Below are positions 34,920 through 46,590 of a DNA stretch of 64,000 nucleotides, piece by piece; the first letter of the stretch is position 1; every line of letters begins with the position of its first letter. The DNA is from Polytrichum commune (lineage: Eukaryota; Streptophyta; Polytrichopsida; Polytrichales; Polytrichaceae). The notes under the pieces were generated by a model. That model did not search any database and was not told where the DNA came from. It saw nothing but the letters and a program-made list of their open reading frames with translations. A program made the translations under genes and the position numbers. The stretch is from NCBI GenBank assembly GCA_950295325.1, contig OX485804.1, forward strand, positions 53,370,429-53,434,428, read 5' to 3'.

Positions 34920-36640
34920 CTTATAACGGACTCTTTCAAATCCATGTTGGATGGGGATTGTAAATTGTCTCATCCACTTCAAAGCACGTGTGAGTTATGA
35001 ATGTTGTCTTTGAAGTTGTGTCAAAAATGGAGTTTAGATGCAAAAGTTTAAAGAGGTCAAAGTGAAATTAATGAAATTAATGATAATAATAATAATAATA
35101 ATTCTCTAAACAATTCAATACGTGATCATGTAGGCCCTCCCAATTGAGTCTTTAATTTGAGAATGTAGACCAATCTCATCAAGATTATGTGTGTTTTTTT
35201 CCTTGTTTTTTTTCTTTCTTGTGTGTTCTTAATTACAAGCCTTGCCCTATAAGTACAATGTATGCAGGTCTTAATTGAACAACATTATTAGGCCATGATA
35301 CCTTATAATCAACTTGCATTAAGCTTGTGGTTACATAACATTACTAAGTGAGTAAGGTATTCGGCCTTCTTATAAGTATGTCCAACTCCAAGTCATGTGT
35401 TTGACTGTCTAACTAGAATAGAAATTGTCTCATCCAACTGGCGATTGTGAATCACAATTGTTGTCACTTCAACTTTCAAAGTAGGGTTGCATAAACTACA
35501 AGAGACCGCAAATAAAACCCTCTCAATTATGTTAACTATTCAACCTAGAACGATGCCTAGATTATGAAAACATAGTCCAATCTCATCATAACACATGTGT
35601 TTTTATAGTGTATATTCTTGACCAAGTACCTTGCCGTAAATCACCTAAATCTAAGTATTTTATTCCAAGGAAAAATCACTTGCATAAGAACCACATAACG
35701 TAGTACATGCGATCCTACCTTGGAATCAAAGTCCGATCGTCCTAGAACCACAGTGCTTCAATTTTGCATTGTTCATCACTTTGAGCCTGAATTTGAATTC
35801 TGCAAGGAGTCGGTTTTACTCAATTTTAGAGAGACCCAGTGTCCGGGGAGATTTTTGGGCATAATTGGTCAAAATCCGGGTGTTTCCAAGTCTAACATGT
35901 TGTGATCTTTTGGTTTTCTTTACTAATTTGAGGTATATTTCAAATATTCTTGAAATGATTAGTAATTTAAGGGTCATTTAAGGGTTAATCCCACTCCGCA
36001 ATTTCTAGTTAAAACAAGTCATTGCAACTACTCAAGATGTAGCAATAAGATCCACTAAGGTATGTGACCCTATATAGTTTGGTCACTTCCAGCTTCATAT
36101 ACAATATTGGTTGTTGGATTGAGTTGTGGACTCGTTGTCTCTTAGTAATTATGAACAACAAGGATTATAATGCAAGTGTCATATTGAAGGTCGAGATGCG
36201 GAAGTTATAAGAGGCCAAACTGAGGACTCTCTTTCTCTCTAAGTAAAGTGACGACATAGCCGCCTTCTCGTAGTAGTATTTAAATATATATGGATTTTTT
36301 GGCCGAATTTGGACTAAATTGCTGTCGCACACCCGCTTTAATATCTCTACTATGATGCCAAATGTTTACACACATCATGTCCATGGTTTGTTCATATATT
36401 ATCACCTACATAATGGCTACGTGGCGTAAATAACCACACTTCAAGCACAATTGTTCGCATTTTCAAAAAATGCTTGCTTGTTTATGAACTCATCAAAAGT
36501 CCATAATGACCTAGACACTAGTTCAATAGCCAAATCTAGAGTGGTTGACCGTTGACGTATTTGAAAGCATATTCCAAACTCATTCTCACATGGGTCTTTT
36601 TGTCTCCATTCTTAACCACATAGCTTACCTTATACCACTC
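34920..36640 (+). repeat. Three or four decayed copies of a dispersed repeat
   Basis: A GTCTCATCCA...TTGTCACTT/TTGTCTTTGAA block followed by AGAG..C.AA.TGA recurs near 34968, 35428 and 36150. A TTAATTTGAGAATGTAGACC/AACATAGTCC block followed by AATCTCATCA recurs near 35165, 35570 and 36570. Bases 35837-35960 are a truncated copy of the CAGTGCCCGGG MITE family. No gene seen. Confidence 0.45.
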
Positions 36641-36689
36641 AAATAAAGGTGTTTAGGGGTGACCACATAAGGCCCACATACCTTACATG

Positions 36690-36890
36690 AACAATGTATG
36701 GGAGATCTTCGGGCATAACCAATCAAGATCCTAATGTTTCCAAGACCAACCAGTTTAATGTTGAAACCTTTGGTTTATCTTTATTGAATTGATAAAAAAA
36801 AATATACTATAAACTTCTCTAAACATATTGGTAATTTTCCTAAAGCTATTAATCTCTCAAACTCAACCAGGCTCATTCATAACTACACTA
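36690..36890 (+). mobile_element. hAT-like MITE (CAGTGCCCGGG family), decayed copy
   Basis: GATCTTCGGGCATAACCAAT, GATCCTAATGTTTCCAAGAC, ATATACTATA and TCTCAAACTCAACCAGGCTC follow the order of the 37543 element. Termini are lost. Confidence 0.5.
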
Positions 36891-37074
36891 AATGGTCCTA
36901 CTAGTGCAGGTCACGGTAATAACTTGAGCTCGAGCTGATTCTCATGACGAGAATTAATGTGGACCACATAAATTTTCAACCCACACTAAAGATCTAGTTA
37001 GAAAATGAACATGAGCCACAGTAAATGTTCTCTCGGGGAATGCATTTGGACATTACTTTGTTTTTGTGCTACTT

Positions 37075-37400
37075 TTGATGTAAGGTGGCTGTTTTAATGT
37101 ATGCAAGGTGTTGGACGGAGGTCTTCACGAAGACCTAGGGGAAGACCCGGGGTCTTGGACTCCACGATAAACCCACCTTGGCTAGAACATTAGTGTGACC
37201 CAAGCAAATCATCTCCACACTAATTCTCCCACCCACACTAATAAACGGGACCGGACCGTTTAGTGTAGCGGCCGGTTGGCCGCGTTCATTGTGTAGGGGA
37301 AAGATGCCTGTGATGAGGTCTGCAAAATGCATTGAAGGAGTGGCCAAATAGAATAAAACTTTTGGCCCACTCATGTGCATATTATTTCATGGGTGCGAGG
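37075..37400 (+). repeat. Dispersed repeat shared with 62295-62500
   Basis: TTTTGATGTAAGGTGG, GAAGACCTAGGGGAAGACCC, CTCCACACTAATTCTCCCAC and CACACTAATA all have close matches in order near 62.3 kb. Confidence 0.55.
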
Positions 37401-37542
37401 AAGATGCTTGGGATTCCAAGGTCAGCTTGTGCCTTTTCTGGACGTGGTGTTGACTCCCTCCTTTCCTGTAAATGATTTTTCATATCCCCTGGCAATTACC
37501 AAGGTGCAGTGGGCCGAAAGATACAGGTGGCATGGGTCGAAC

Positions 37543-37792
37543 CAGTGCCCGGGAAGGAAGTTTTTGGGCATATATATATATAGTCGGTCAAGGTCCTAGT
37601 GATTCTAAATGCAGCCGGTTGTTGTATGTTGACGACATCGTCCGCTTTTGCTTCGATTCATTCGAAATATATTCTTCCATAGATTCCTCTAAAATGATCG
37701 GTGATTTCTCTTTAAGTTTCCAACTTCAACTGGTTGTTTCTCAAACTCAACCGGTTCATTTGGAACTAACCGCTGGTTCTCCCTGAGCAGTG
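37543..37792 (+). mobile_element. hAT-like MITE, reference copy of the CAGTGCCCGGG family
   Basis: Left end CAGTGCCCGGGAAGGAAG and right end CTGGTTCTCCCTGAGCAGTG are inverted repeats. Flanking octamers GGTCGAAC (37535-37542) and GGTTCAAC (37793-37800) agree at six of eight positions. 250 bp. Any protein frame through it is accidental. Confidence 0.75.
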
Positions 37793-37811
37793 GGTTCAAC
37801 AGTCGAAGTTA

Positions 37812-38393
37812 GGGCCACTTTACACACGAGACTAAAGGCCCGCAACCATGGCAATCTGAAAGCTCTCATTGGTCGAAAGGGTGGAGACCGTCCAAGTTCA
37901 CTTCACACGTGAAGGTGAAGGCCTAAAGGCCCCAAGAAGACTTCATGGATGAAAAGTCTACAGGGAGTCCTACATGGCGGACTATGAATAAGGTTTCATG
38001 GTCTCCCGGAATTTTCGTCAAGAAGAGGTGGGCCTGATGCAAATTCCAGGAGGCCATGACCTTTTTCAATAATTTTCCAAGCATGATAGATTTCATGATA
38101 GATTGCAGGGAAGATTTCATAACATATCCTAGGACAGACAAACACCACAAAGTAATTCTCTTAAATTGATAGAGTTTGAGACGTATTATATTAAACCAAA
38201 TCCTCCCCTCTCTTTCCGCCAACAAACTATACAATGGTTCCGCAACATGGTCCATTCTCACTTCACACTATGCTTGAGGGCCCATGACTATCTAAAACGG
38301 CTTTCCCAACACCCATGGTACGGCCTTTGGATGAGAGTCAAGGGTCCTCACCATTACAAGGTCACGGCTCTTGGCTCATGTGTGAAGTGGCCC
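37812..38393 (+). mobile_element. PIF/Harbinger-like MITE, 582 bp
   Basis: Ends GGGCCACTTTACACACGAG and CTCATGTGTGAAGTGGCCC. Exact TTA duplication at 37809-37811 and 38394-38396. It lies 19 bp beyond the preceding MITE. Confidence 0.85.
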
Positions 38394-38684
38394 TTAGAGC
38401 CAAACTGAAGCCTGTAAAGCTTACCAGGATTTCCTAGTATAGCTGCCCAATAATACAAATACCCTGGTACGTGTGGGTCAGATTAGGCGTACATTAATGA
38501 TTGGTGGCCAAGAAGTGCCACGTGTCATCATGTGATTGGCGGGGTGTCTTAAACAATGAGCTGGAAACTAGGCATGCCCAATCAGACCTGAACATATGGT
38601 ATAATATGGTGTCATGTGAAACATGATCTAATAAGGTCCCAATTGAATTTAACCCACTGAGTTTTCGCTCCCAACCAAATGATA

Positions 38685-39536
38685 CTACACCATTTATGGT
38701 ATTTAGTGTCACGTATATTGTTGTATGTGTGAAGGGCCTGAACTAGATGCATAGAGGTCTCAAAGTGTCATGTCCATTGATTGCGGATATGATATTATTT
38801 GTCAACATAAGTAACTTCCTTAAAGTTTATAGCATTTACATCATGACATTTAGTGTAGCACATTGGGATACTTGAGATGGTAGTTTTGCATTTTAAGTAA
38901 GCAAGACGAAGATGTTTTTGAGCAAATTAAAGTCAAGTATCATTTGCGTATACTTTAGTCATCTAGCAAATCGTTGTGTAACGCATGCATACACATGATC
39001 ACACTATTGAACAAACCCATGCCAAGATATAAGTAAGCGAACTTGAACGCCAAGTGTCATGAGGTGTTGCCTAATGCTGAATTTGTTGATCATTAGCGTA
39101 ACCTAGCATACGCCTCAAAATAGGGTAAGTGGCACTACTCCCTAACCTCTGTAAAACCACCTTCCTTAATGTCACCCCTCCTCTTACATCCTAAAACCCT
39201 AGGCAACATATGTTCTCAATTCAAATCTCCCTCCTTGTAGTCACATTTCCCTCCCATATATCATGGGTTTGACATTAAAGTAATCCACCAAAGAGTTGAA
39301 ACCACACACTCACACACATCATGTTGTCTTCATTGCAATTATTGTCATTATTGCAATGTAGACTACTTATTATTCTAAAATGTCACACAACTACACTAAT
39401 CCTCTATTATCACACATCCATGTTAACATTGCACAACTCTTTAATGCCACATGCACTTTGGTTGCCACGCGCATGATATTAGGGAGGTTAGAATGCTTCG
39501 CGCATGTGACACTAAACACCATAAATGTTGCGCTAC
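38685..39536 (+). mobile_element. Composite element with TIR pair CTACACCATTTATGGT
   Basis: CTACACCATTTATGGTATTT and AGTGTCAC at 38685 pair with GTGACACTAAACACCATAAATG ending GCGCTAC near 39536. Within it, 38685-38858 alone could be a small element ending ATTTAGTGTAG. The interior 39140-39510 is shared with 45530-45905. It may be a larger family member carrying a smaller insertion. Non-coding. Confidence 0.5.
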
Positions 39537-39555
39537 AAAATGTTTCCGAGTATAA

Positions 39556-40058
39556 GAGCCACTTCACACACAAGACTAAGAGCCCGTGACCATTACACTT
39601 CAAGCATTGTCATTAGTGGAAAAGGCAGAGCTTGTCTAAGTTCGCTTCACACTAAGATTGAGGGACCAACAATGTATGTGAATGCAAGATGGATGTAAAG
39701 TCTAGTTGAACTCCTACATGGCATCAAATGGATCATGTTTCACGGTCGCTTGGACTATTTCAAAAAACCACCTCTTGGAGGTAGGCCTAACACAAAACCA
39801 GGAGACCACGACACTCTGAACGCTCACAACCATTGGTTTATTCTATTATATCATACGTGAGGACCCACATGAATAGAAATTCATTGAAATAGCATTCGGT
39901 TGAGGGCCCGATCGCATATACCTTCACACTACACGTGAGGGTCCGTGACCACACTACATGATGTTGGAGGTGTGTTGGGACGGCCTTTGGACACTTTCTT
40001 TTGGGCTCTCACGGTTTCATGGTCACGGCTCTTGGCTCGTGTGTGAAGTGGCCGGCCC
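39556..40058 (+). mobile_element. PIF/Harbinger-like MITE, 503 bp
   Basis: Ends GAGCCACTTCACACACAAG and CTCGTGTGTGAAGTGGCCGG. Exact TAA duplication at 39553-39555 and 40059-40061. The body is collinear with 49220 and 54095. Confidence 0.85.
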
Positions 40059-40299
40059 TAAGATCGTTTGTGAGCCTCGGACCATTAATCAATTAGTGGC
40101 TCCCGGCACTATTGTGTGTGCATCTCCTGACACCCAAATGCCCTTCTGACATGAGCATTGTACTTATCCCTTCCAAACTGTTGTCTACAAAAACTCTTAT
40201 TAATCTACATCATCCTCATCAGACACTCAAATGGATGTATCCTAAAATACAACTGCGTAACTTAGCTACCACATGGGTGCCGATTCCTGTTGTTGACCT

Positions 40300-40979
40300 C
40301 AGTGCCCAGGAAGTTTTTGGGCATACAGTCTACTCTCTATAAATGTTAACCTTCGGGAGTGGATCAAAGTTAACATTTATAGAGGTGTTAACAATTAACA
40401 ATTATAAAATTATTTTCTTGAGTAATATACAAATCTTAACATTTATAAATATAAGCAATTGTGAAGAGTCCTTGTGAGAGAATACCATTCATAAAATTGC
40501 AAACCCAATCAAAACTTTATTCAATATCAAGTTTATAAATCACGAGAGAGAGAGAGAGAGAGATGTAATTGGATGTGTAGTTTTTATCATCCATATTATG
40601 GTTGTATTTCATTCGTTAACATTTATAGAGTCAAATTTACAAAGAAGGGAGTACCATTTTGTTAACAGTTAACACGTTTAACATTTATAGTGTGCAATAT
40701 GTGGGGAGTAGAAGAAAGTTAACATTTAGAGAGAGTTAACACTTATAGGTGTAACATTTATAGAGGGTGGACTATAGTTGGTCTAAGGTCCTAGTGATTC
40801 TAAATCCAACCAGTTACATGTTGACATCTTTCAGTTTTGCTTCATTCATTGGAGGTATATTCCTCTATAGATTCCTCCAAAATGATCGGTAATTCTTATG
40901 AAGTATGCAACTTCAACCGGTTATTTTTCAAACTCAACTGGTTCATCTATAACTAACCGCTGGTTCTTCCCGAATCCTG
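40300..40979 (+). mobile_element. hAT-like MITE (CAGTGCCCGGG family) split by a nested element
   Basis: The left piece CAGTGCCCAGGAAGTTTTTG-GGCATA (40300-40325) and the right piece from TTGGTCTAAGGTCCTAGTGA (40777) to TTCTTCCCGAATCCTG match the two parts of the 37543 copy. The join corresponds exactly to the site of the element at 40326-40774. Confidence 0.75.
40326..40774. mobile_element. Nested MITE with TATAGTCCACYCTCTATAAATG-type ends
   Basis: CAGTCTACTCTCTATAAATG at the left and CATTTATAGAGGGTGGACTA at the right are inverted repeats. TA flanks both sides (40324-40325 and 40775-40776), a Tc1/mariner-type target. The interior has several further GTTAACATTTATA motifs in both directions and a (GA)n tract at 40545-40562. 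Confidence 0.7.
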
Positions 40980-40986
40980 GTCGAAG

Positions 40987-41211
40987 CTACACTATATATG
41001 ATGTTTTGTGTCACTTACTTTTGAAATTACACAACGCTATAATTGTTTACTGTACATCTCATATATATATTACAAACAAAGGTCTAATTGATTGTTTGGA
41101 CATTGTAGAACAATAACATCTTTGCTTGGTAAGAGATTACATTAATTGTACAAAAGTATAGGAATGTGTAACTTTGGATAGTAAGTGGCACTAAACATCA
41201 TGTTTAGTGTA
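40987..41211 (+). mobile_element. Small MITE with CTACACTA.ATATGAT ends
   Basis: CTACACTATATATGATGTTT and CACTAAACATCATGTTTAGTGTA are inverted repeats. GAAG and CTTC flank the ends. It has the same type of terminal sequence as families A and B but a different interior. Confidence 0.6.
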
Positions 41212-41339
41212 CTTCCACTTTGGCCAAGGATTCGTGGCATCCATGTAACTGTGAGTTGAAGGTGAAACATCGGGAACCCTCTATGGATTAGAGACCTTCC
41301 TTCTTTTGCACGTTTGATCTGATAGTTAGCATCAGAGGC

Positions 41340-41880
41340 CGTGAACTGGTCTAGTGTGAATACGTTGGGATGAATGAACCCATAAACCTACATGGAGTAA
41401 GGTAGACAAACCGAAAACAGTGAATGACTACTAGTGGTGCACTAGATTAGATTCTTGTGTGGACCCAAAATGAGTAATTGAAAAAATGGTAACCCGGAAA
41501 GAAGGTTGTGATAGGTGGGATGCAGGGATTGGGCGGATAGGTGTTGTTTCACACCACTTGCGATCACTTTTGGGTGCCATTGAGATAACTCTTTTGTGTG
41601 CATTTGTTTGTGGAGTCGGATATTTTAATTTCTCGTGTTAGGGAGACTCTAGTATACAAATAGGGAGTTTGACTTACTTGCCTCTTTAAACAAGATGTAA
41701 CTAATTATTTACATGGATTCTTATTTGTACAAAACATCTTGCATTCCTCATCTTCTCCTCTACTCCATCTTTGAAAACTATTGCACAAATTTCAAGCCAC
41801 TTGTTCTTGGCCAAATCAGCTTTTTTTCAAGGTATTCTGTATATCTACCCTAGGTATTCATTAGCCGCCTAGCATAGTTG
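41340..41880 (+). repeat. Dispersed repeat shared with 47470-47860
   Basis: GTTAGGGAGACTCTAGTATA, AGGGAGTTTGAC, CATCTTGCATTCCTCATC and GGTATTCTGTATATCTACCC have ordered counterparts at 47.6-47.85 kb. No coding capacity. Confidence 0.55.
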
Positions 41881-43913
41881 TCATAAATCTTAAGCCTTCC
41901 ATCTCATGCACGTACTTTCATGTGCATATAGATTTAACAACCGCCATTTCTTGTAAAGCGATGATCTTAATACGTTGATTTGTGCCGTTAGTGTTTTATT
42001 GATCTCTTCAGCCACAAATTCAGTTTGCTAAGTTGAAGGTGATAACATTGGGAACCATGTTTAACTCAACATCCTATTTGTTTGGATGATTCGTCCCAAG
42101 AATGAGCGTCAAAGACTTTGAATTAGTCTAGCAAAATTCACCACTTAGAATGAATGTACCACAAACTCATATGGGCAAGTTTTTGGCGGGCAGGTGGTGG
42201 ATTTTTATACATGGCTGCCACGAAGCCTAAGCTAAAACGTATGGATACAATTTGAATTTAAAAAAAACCTATAACTAAGTACATTGATGTAGAAACAAGT
42301 AAGGAGGCATGTCAAAACTTGATCCGATTGCAAGAGGTGCTCCAATATGCAACTTTTTATACAAACTTAAAATTACTCCACGAGGTGAAGGGCTGATCAC
42401 ACTGGCTAGTTCAGACACCATCCCTTAGTGTCTCCAAGTATATCAGTGTGAAAAGTGATGTGCCAATATCTATTTCTCAACATAATCTCCAACAATTTCA
42501 TGACTCGAACCGCACGGAAAGTTTGGTGTGATCGGTGCATGAGTGACCTTCCTTGGTCATCGTTGAATGGGTGTGTCATCATTGTTATGTTCAGTCAAGA
42601 TAACCTCTAAATTAAGCGCGGACACTCCAAATCAGTTTAATGAACTTAGAATCAAGATGCGTAAACAACAGACCTATAGGAGGCATGTTTTAATCGTCCC
42701 CACCCCTCATTAGGGTTCCCTAAACCCTAATCCCATTATGAATGCATCAAATTCATCTTTGCACACATCGGGGGATTGAAATTCGTTATGCATCAATAAG
42801 AGGCTTCCTAAACTTGCCGATGCTACTACCATTCCAATATCATTAAACTACGCTATTGTTGCAAGTTGCCGGAGTGGGACTTGTTAACATAAGTTTTTGG
42901 TCGACTCCGGTGACATTGAAGGTGGTCAATGACCTCAGCATTTGAGTGGGCATGTACACGAGCCAAGGCGTGTATCATCAATTTGTAAATTGTTTAGTTA
43001 TATTTAATACCCTCATGTGCCCGTCCAAGCCACCGCCAACTTTCCAATAAGTAATTCAATAACCACCCAACAGCCCGCCACATAAACACCAATTATTCCA
43101 CCAAAAAGCTTCAATTATCATCAAAAGTACACACCAAAAAACGCTTACTGTTTGATTAGCACACACAGGCACAGCCTTTCATCCTACGTTGGTGGCAGAT
43201 GTTCGCGATTTCCAATGCCGGAAATAGAAAGCGGAACATTTCAATTTCCGTCCATTTGATCTCCGGAAAACCACCCAAAACACTCAAAAAAAGCGGACGA
43301 CATCCTTCCGGAGTCCGATGAATAAGCTCCCTTTTGGATGAATAAGTGTATTATCATCCACACACCCACCTCATCGCCTCAATAATTGTCACGCGTGTGG
43401 CTATATTGAGATTTGGAAGGGACAGAATCACTGCTAAGGCGACCACAGCGCTCATGGCTTATAATGGAACAACGTACATTATAGAGCCACGATTTGTACA
43501 TACAGAGTACATAATTTTGCCCTTATATTGATCATCCTCGGCCACCCGGGGATGAACCCTAATAATTTTTCCCCAACAGTGGGGCCACCCCAGTTTCAGG
43601 TACATGCTAAGTATGTAAGTATTCCATTGCTTAGGTTTCCAATTCTCACACAAATACAAGCAGCAGCAGCAGCATCTGACTCATGCAGCATTATTGAGGC
43701 CCCGGGATGCCCATCTGACGGCCTCGATCGCACCCTGACAGGATGCTGCTGCATCCGACGGCCCACAAGCCTGGCTCCCACAGCACCCTGGGTCAAAGCC
43801 CAGATACGAGATGGGAGGCTCTTGGGGCTTGTGAAACAAAGGAGGGCGCGGGTTTTCGGAAGGTCTCAGACTTTAATTTAGTCGTCGGGTCACCTTTGTT
43901 GTTTACAACATAA
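41881..43913. other. Intergenic DNA, no gene supported
   Basis: A short CAG run lies at 43660-43673. A 117-codon plus-strand frame at 43528-43881 shows no motif. The stretch 43190-43330 is richer in G+C and contains CCGGAAA / TTTCCGG-type dyads of unknown meaning. Confidence 0.4.
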
Positions 43914-45212
43914 AGTGCCCGGGGAGGGTTTTTGGGACCTGATCGGTCAAAATCCTAGTTGTTTCCAAGTCCCCACCGGTAACATGATGCGATCTTCAGG
44001 GTTTTCCTTTTCATTAATTTGAGGTATATTCCATAGACTCCTCTAAAACGGTGGGTAAATGCCCTGGAGTCTTGAACTTCAACCTCTAATTTTCTCAAAC
44101 TCAACTGGCTCATCTGTAATTAAGCAGTAGCATGATGTGATCTTCAGACTTTTTCCTTCATTAATCTGAGGTATATTCCATAGATTCCTCTAAAACGCTT
44201 GGTACTGCCCTGGAGTCTTGAACTCAAAAGCCTAGTTGTTTCCAAGTCCCCACTGGTAACATGATGCGATCTTCAGGATTTTCCCTTTTCATTAATCTGA
44301 GGTATATTCCATAGACTCCTCTAAAACGGTGGGTAAATGCCCTGGAGTCTTGAACTTCAACTGCTAATTTCTCAAACTCAACTGGCTCATCTATAACTAA
44401 GCAGTAGCATGATGTGATCTTCAGACTTTTTCCTTCATTAATCTGAGGTATATTCCATAGATTCCTCTAAAATGGTTGGTACTGCCCTGGAGTCTTGAAC
44501 TCGTAATCCTGGTTGTTTCCAAGTCCCAACCGTTAACAAGATGCAATGCTTCATTAATTTGAGGTATATTCCATAGATTCCTTAAAACGGTGGGTACTGC
44601 CCTGGAGTCTTGAACTCAAAATCCTAGTTGTTTCCAAGTGCCAACCGGTAACATGATGCGATCTTCAGGATTTTCCCTCATTAGTTTGAGGTATATTCTA
44701 TAGATTCCTCTAAAACAGTTGGTACTGCCCTGGAGTCTTGAACTTCAACTGCTAATTTTCTCAAACTCAACTCGCTCATCTGTAACTAAGCAGTAACATG
44801 ATGCGATCTTCAGAAATTTTCCTTCATTGACTAGAGGTTTATTCCATAGATTCCTCTAAAATGGTTGGTACTGCCCTGGAGTCTTGAACTCGTAATCCTG
44901 GTTGTTTCCAAGTCCCAACCGGTAACAAGATGTGATGCTTCATTAATTTGAGGTATATTCCATAGATTCCTTTAAAACGGTCGGCAATGCCCTGGAGTCT
45001 TGAACTTCAACCACCAGTTTCTCAAGCTCAACTGGCTCATCTGTAACTAAGCAGTAGCATGATGCGATCTTCAGACTTTTTCCTTCATTAATCTGAGGTA
45101 TATTCTATAGATTCCTCTAAAACGGTGGGTAAATGCCCTGGAGTCTCGAACTTCAACCGCTAATTTCTCGAACTCAACCGGTTTATCCGTAACTAGCGGT
45201 CGGCTCTCCCCA
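43914..45212 (+). repeat. Tandem array derived from a hAT-like MITE
   Basis: The block GAGGTATATTCCATAGATTC followed by CTCTAAAACGGT..G, CCCTGGAGTCTTGAACT occurs nine times, starting at 44021, 44168, 44299, 44445, 44561, 44688, 44833, 44950 and 45105. Spacings fall into two classes, about 146 and about 116-131 bp. The linkers broadly alternate between CCTAGTTGTTTCCAAGTCCC (left part of the MITE) and CTCAAACTCAACTGGCTCAT (right part joined back to the left). The array begins with AGTGCCCGGGGAGGGTTTTT, the MITE left end. Confidence 0.85.
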
Positions 45213-45253
45213 TTCATCGATCACCGTTGTTGTTTACGATAGTACTCATCTAA

Positions 45254-45529
45254 GGGCCACACTTCACACATGAGGCTGAGGGCCCGTGACCATTGTGTTC
45301 TTACAACTCTCATTGGGCGAAAAGGCCGAGACCGTCCAAGTTCACTTCACACTAGAAGGTGAAAGGCCTAGGAGCCCAACGAAATCACCATGGATGAAAA
45401 GTCTACATGGATTCTTACAATGGCAAACTGTAATTGACGTTTCCTACTTCTCGGAGGTGGGCCTAACGCAAACTCCAAGATATCATGTAAGTGGGTTCAG
45501 CCTTGGGATGAGAATCAAGGGCCCCCTCA
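45254..45529 (+). mobile_element. Truncated PIF/Harbinger-like MITE
   Basis: Starts GGGCCACACTTCACACATGAG and follows the 37812 copy, then breaks off near GATGAGAATCAAGGGCCCCC without its right terminus. Confidence 0.65.
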
Positions 45530-45905
45530 CAAACACACTCCTAAACTCCATAACACCAACCTCCTTAAATGCCACTCCGTCTCTTATATCCCGAACCCTA
45601 GGAAACAAATGCTCTCACTCTAAACATCACTCCCTCTTGTCACGTTTCCCTCCCACATATCACGGGTTCCGACATCAAACTAAACCACCAAAGAACTCAA
45701 ACCACACACTCGCACGCACCACGTCGGCGTCATCGTCGATACTGTCACCATTGTCAACGTCGACTTTGCGTTATTCCACAATGTCACATGCTACACTAAT
45801 TCTCTTTTTCATCACGCTCCCATGCCAACACCACAAAACTCCTTGACATTGTGTGCATCTTGGTCGCCACGAGCGTGATATTACGGAGGTTAGGGTGCAC
45901 ACGGC
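45530..45905 (+). repeat. Dispersed repeat shared with 39140-39510
   Basis: CACGTTTCCCTCCCACATAT, ACCACCAAAGAACTCAAACC, ACAATGTCACATGCTACACT and GCGTGATATTACGGAGGTTA have ordered counterparts at 39.2-39.5 kb. The open frame across it is not a gene. Confidence 0.65.
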
Positions 45906-46193
45906 CACCGCCGCCCGAGGCTCGTGTGTGGGAGTAGGGGCCCTAAGCATTTACGGCCTTGGAGTCGCCGTTGACGGCAAAGGAAGGTCAAGGAGGGAGG
46001 GAGGGAGGGAGGGAGGGGAGGGGGCAGGGGTTATGGTGTTTTGTCGTTGGGGCTGGGTGTTTGTATTTGTTGTTGTTGAGATTTTCTCACAGGCTGCGTG
46101 CAGGGAGCTGGGGAGGGGATTTTGGAGGGTAGTGGTTGGCACTGTTCCTTCAGATGTTCATGTGGTTTTCGGTGTGTTAAAAGGTAAGCCTTT
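45906..46193. other. GC-rich spacer with GGGAGG tract
   Basis: (GGGA)n-like run at about 45993-46020. No supported gene. Confidence 0.4.
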
Positions 46194-46590
46194 ATTTGTT
46201 CTCGGTGTCCGCGCTCTATGACGCCTCGAGTCTATGGGCGCATCCGCCGAAAACGCTTTTGCAATCGGTGCAAATTGTATGTGCCAGTGCCCGGGAAGTT
46301 TTTGGGCATAACTTAGTCGGTCAAGGTCCTAGCTAGTGGCTCTAAATGCAACCGGTTACATGTTGAAATCTCCCGGTTTACATGTTTACATATTTGTTCT
46401 CGGTGTCCGCGCTCTATGACGTCTCAAGTCTATGGGCGCATCCGCTGAAAACGCTTTTGCAATCGGTGCAAATTGTATGTGCCAGTGCCCGGGAAGTTTT
46501 TGGGCATAACTTAGTCGGTCAAGGTCCTAGCTAGTGGTTCTAAATGCAACCAGTTACATGTTGACGTCTCCCAATTTTTGCTTCCATGCA
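46194..46590 (+). repeat. Tandem duplication, 198-bp period, spanning a MITE end
   Basis: ATTTGTTCTCGGTGTCCGCG starts at 46194 and again at 46392. Both copies run through CAATCGGTGCAAATTGTATG into the MITE left end CAGTGCCCGGGAAGTTTTTG (46285 and 46483) and its first ~90 bp. The copies differ at only a few bases. Confidence 0.9.

Noticed and set aside
37610-37650. A plus-strand frame containing LLYVDDIV, like a reverse-transcriptase YVDD motif
   Set aside because: It falls inside the 250-bp hAT-like MITE at 37543-37792. No flanking polymerase motifs are present and other copies of the MITE lack the frame, so it is chance.
43914-45212. Regular repeats with spacers, superficially CRISPR-like
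   Set aside because: Units are over 100 bp, the linkers recur rather than being unique, and the genome is a plant. It is a MITE-derived tandem array.
45286-45846. 186-codon plus-strand frame
   Set aside because: It runs through a truncated Harbinger-like MITE and a dispersed repeat also present at 39.1-39.5 kb, where the frame is not kept.
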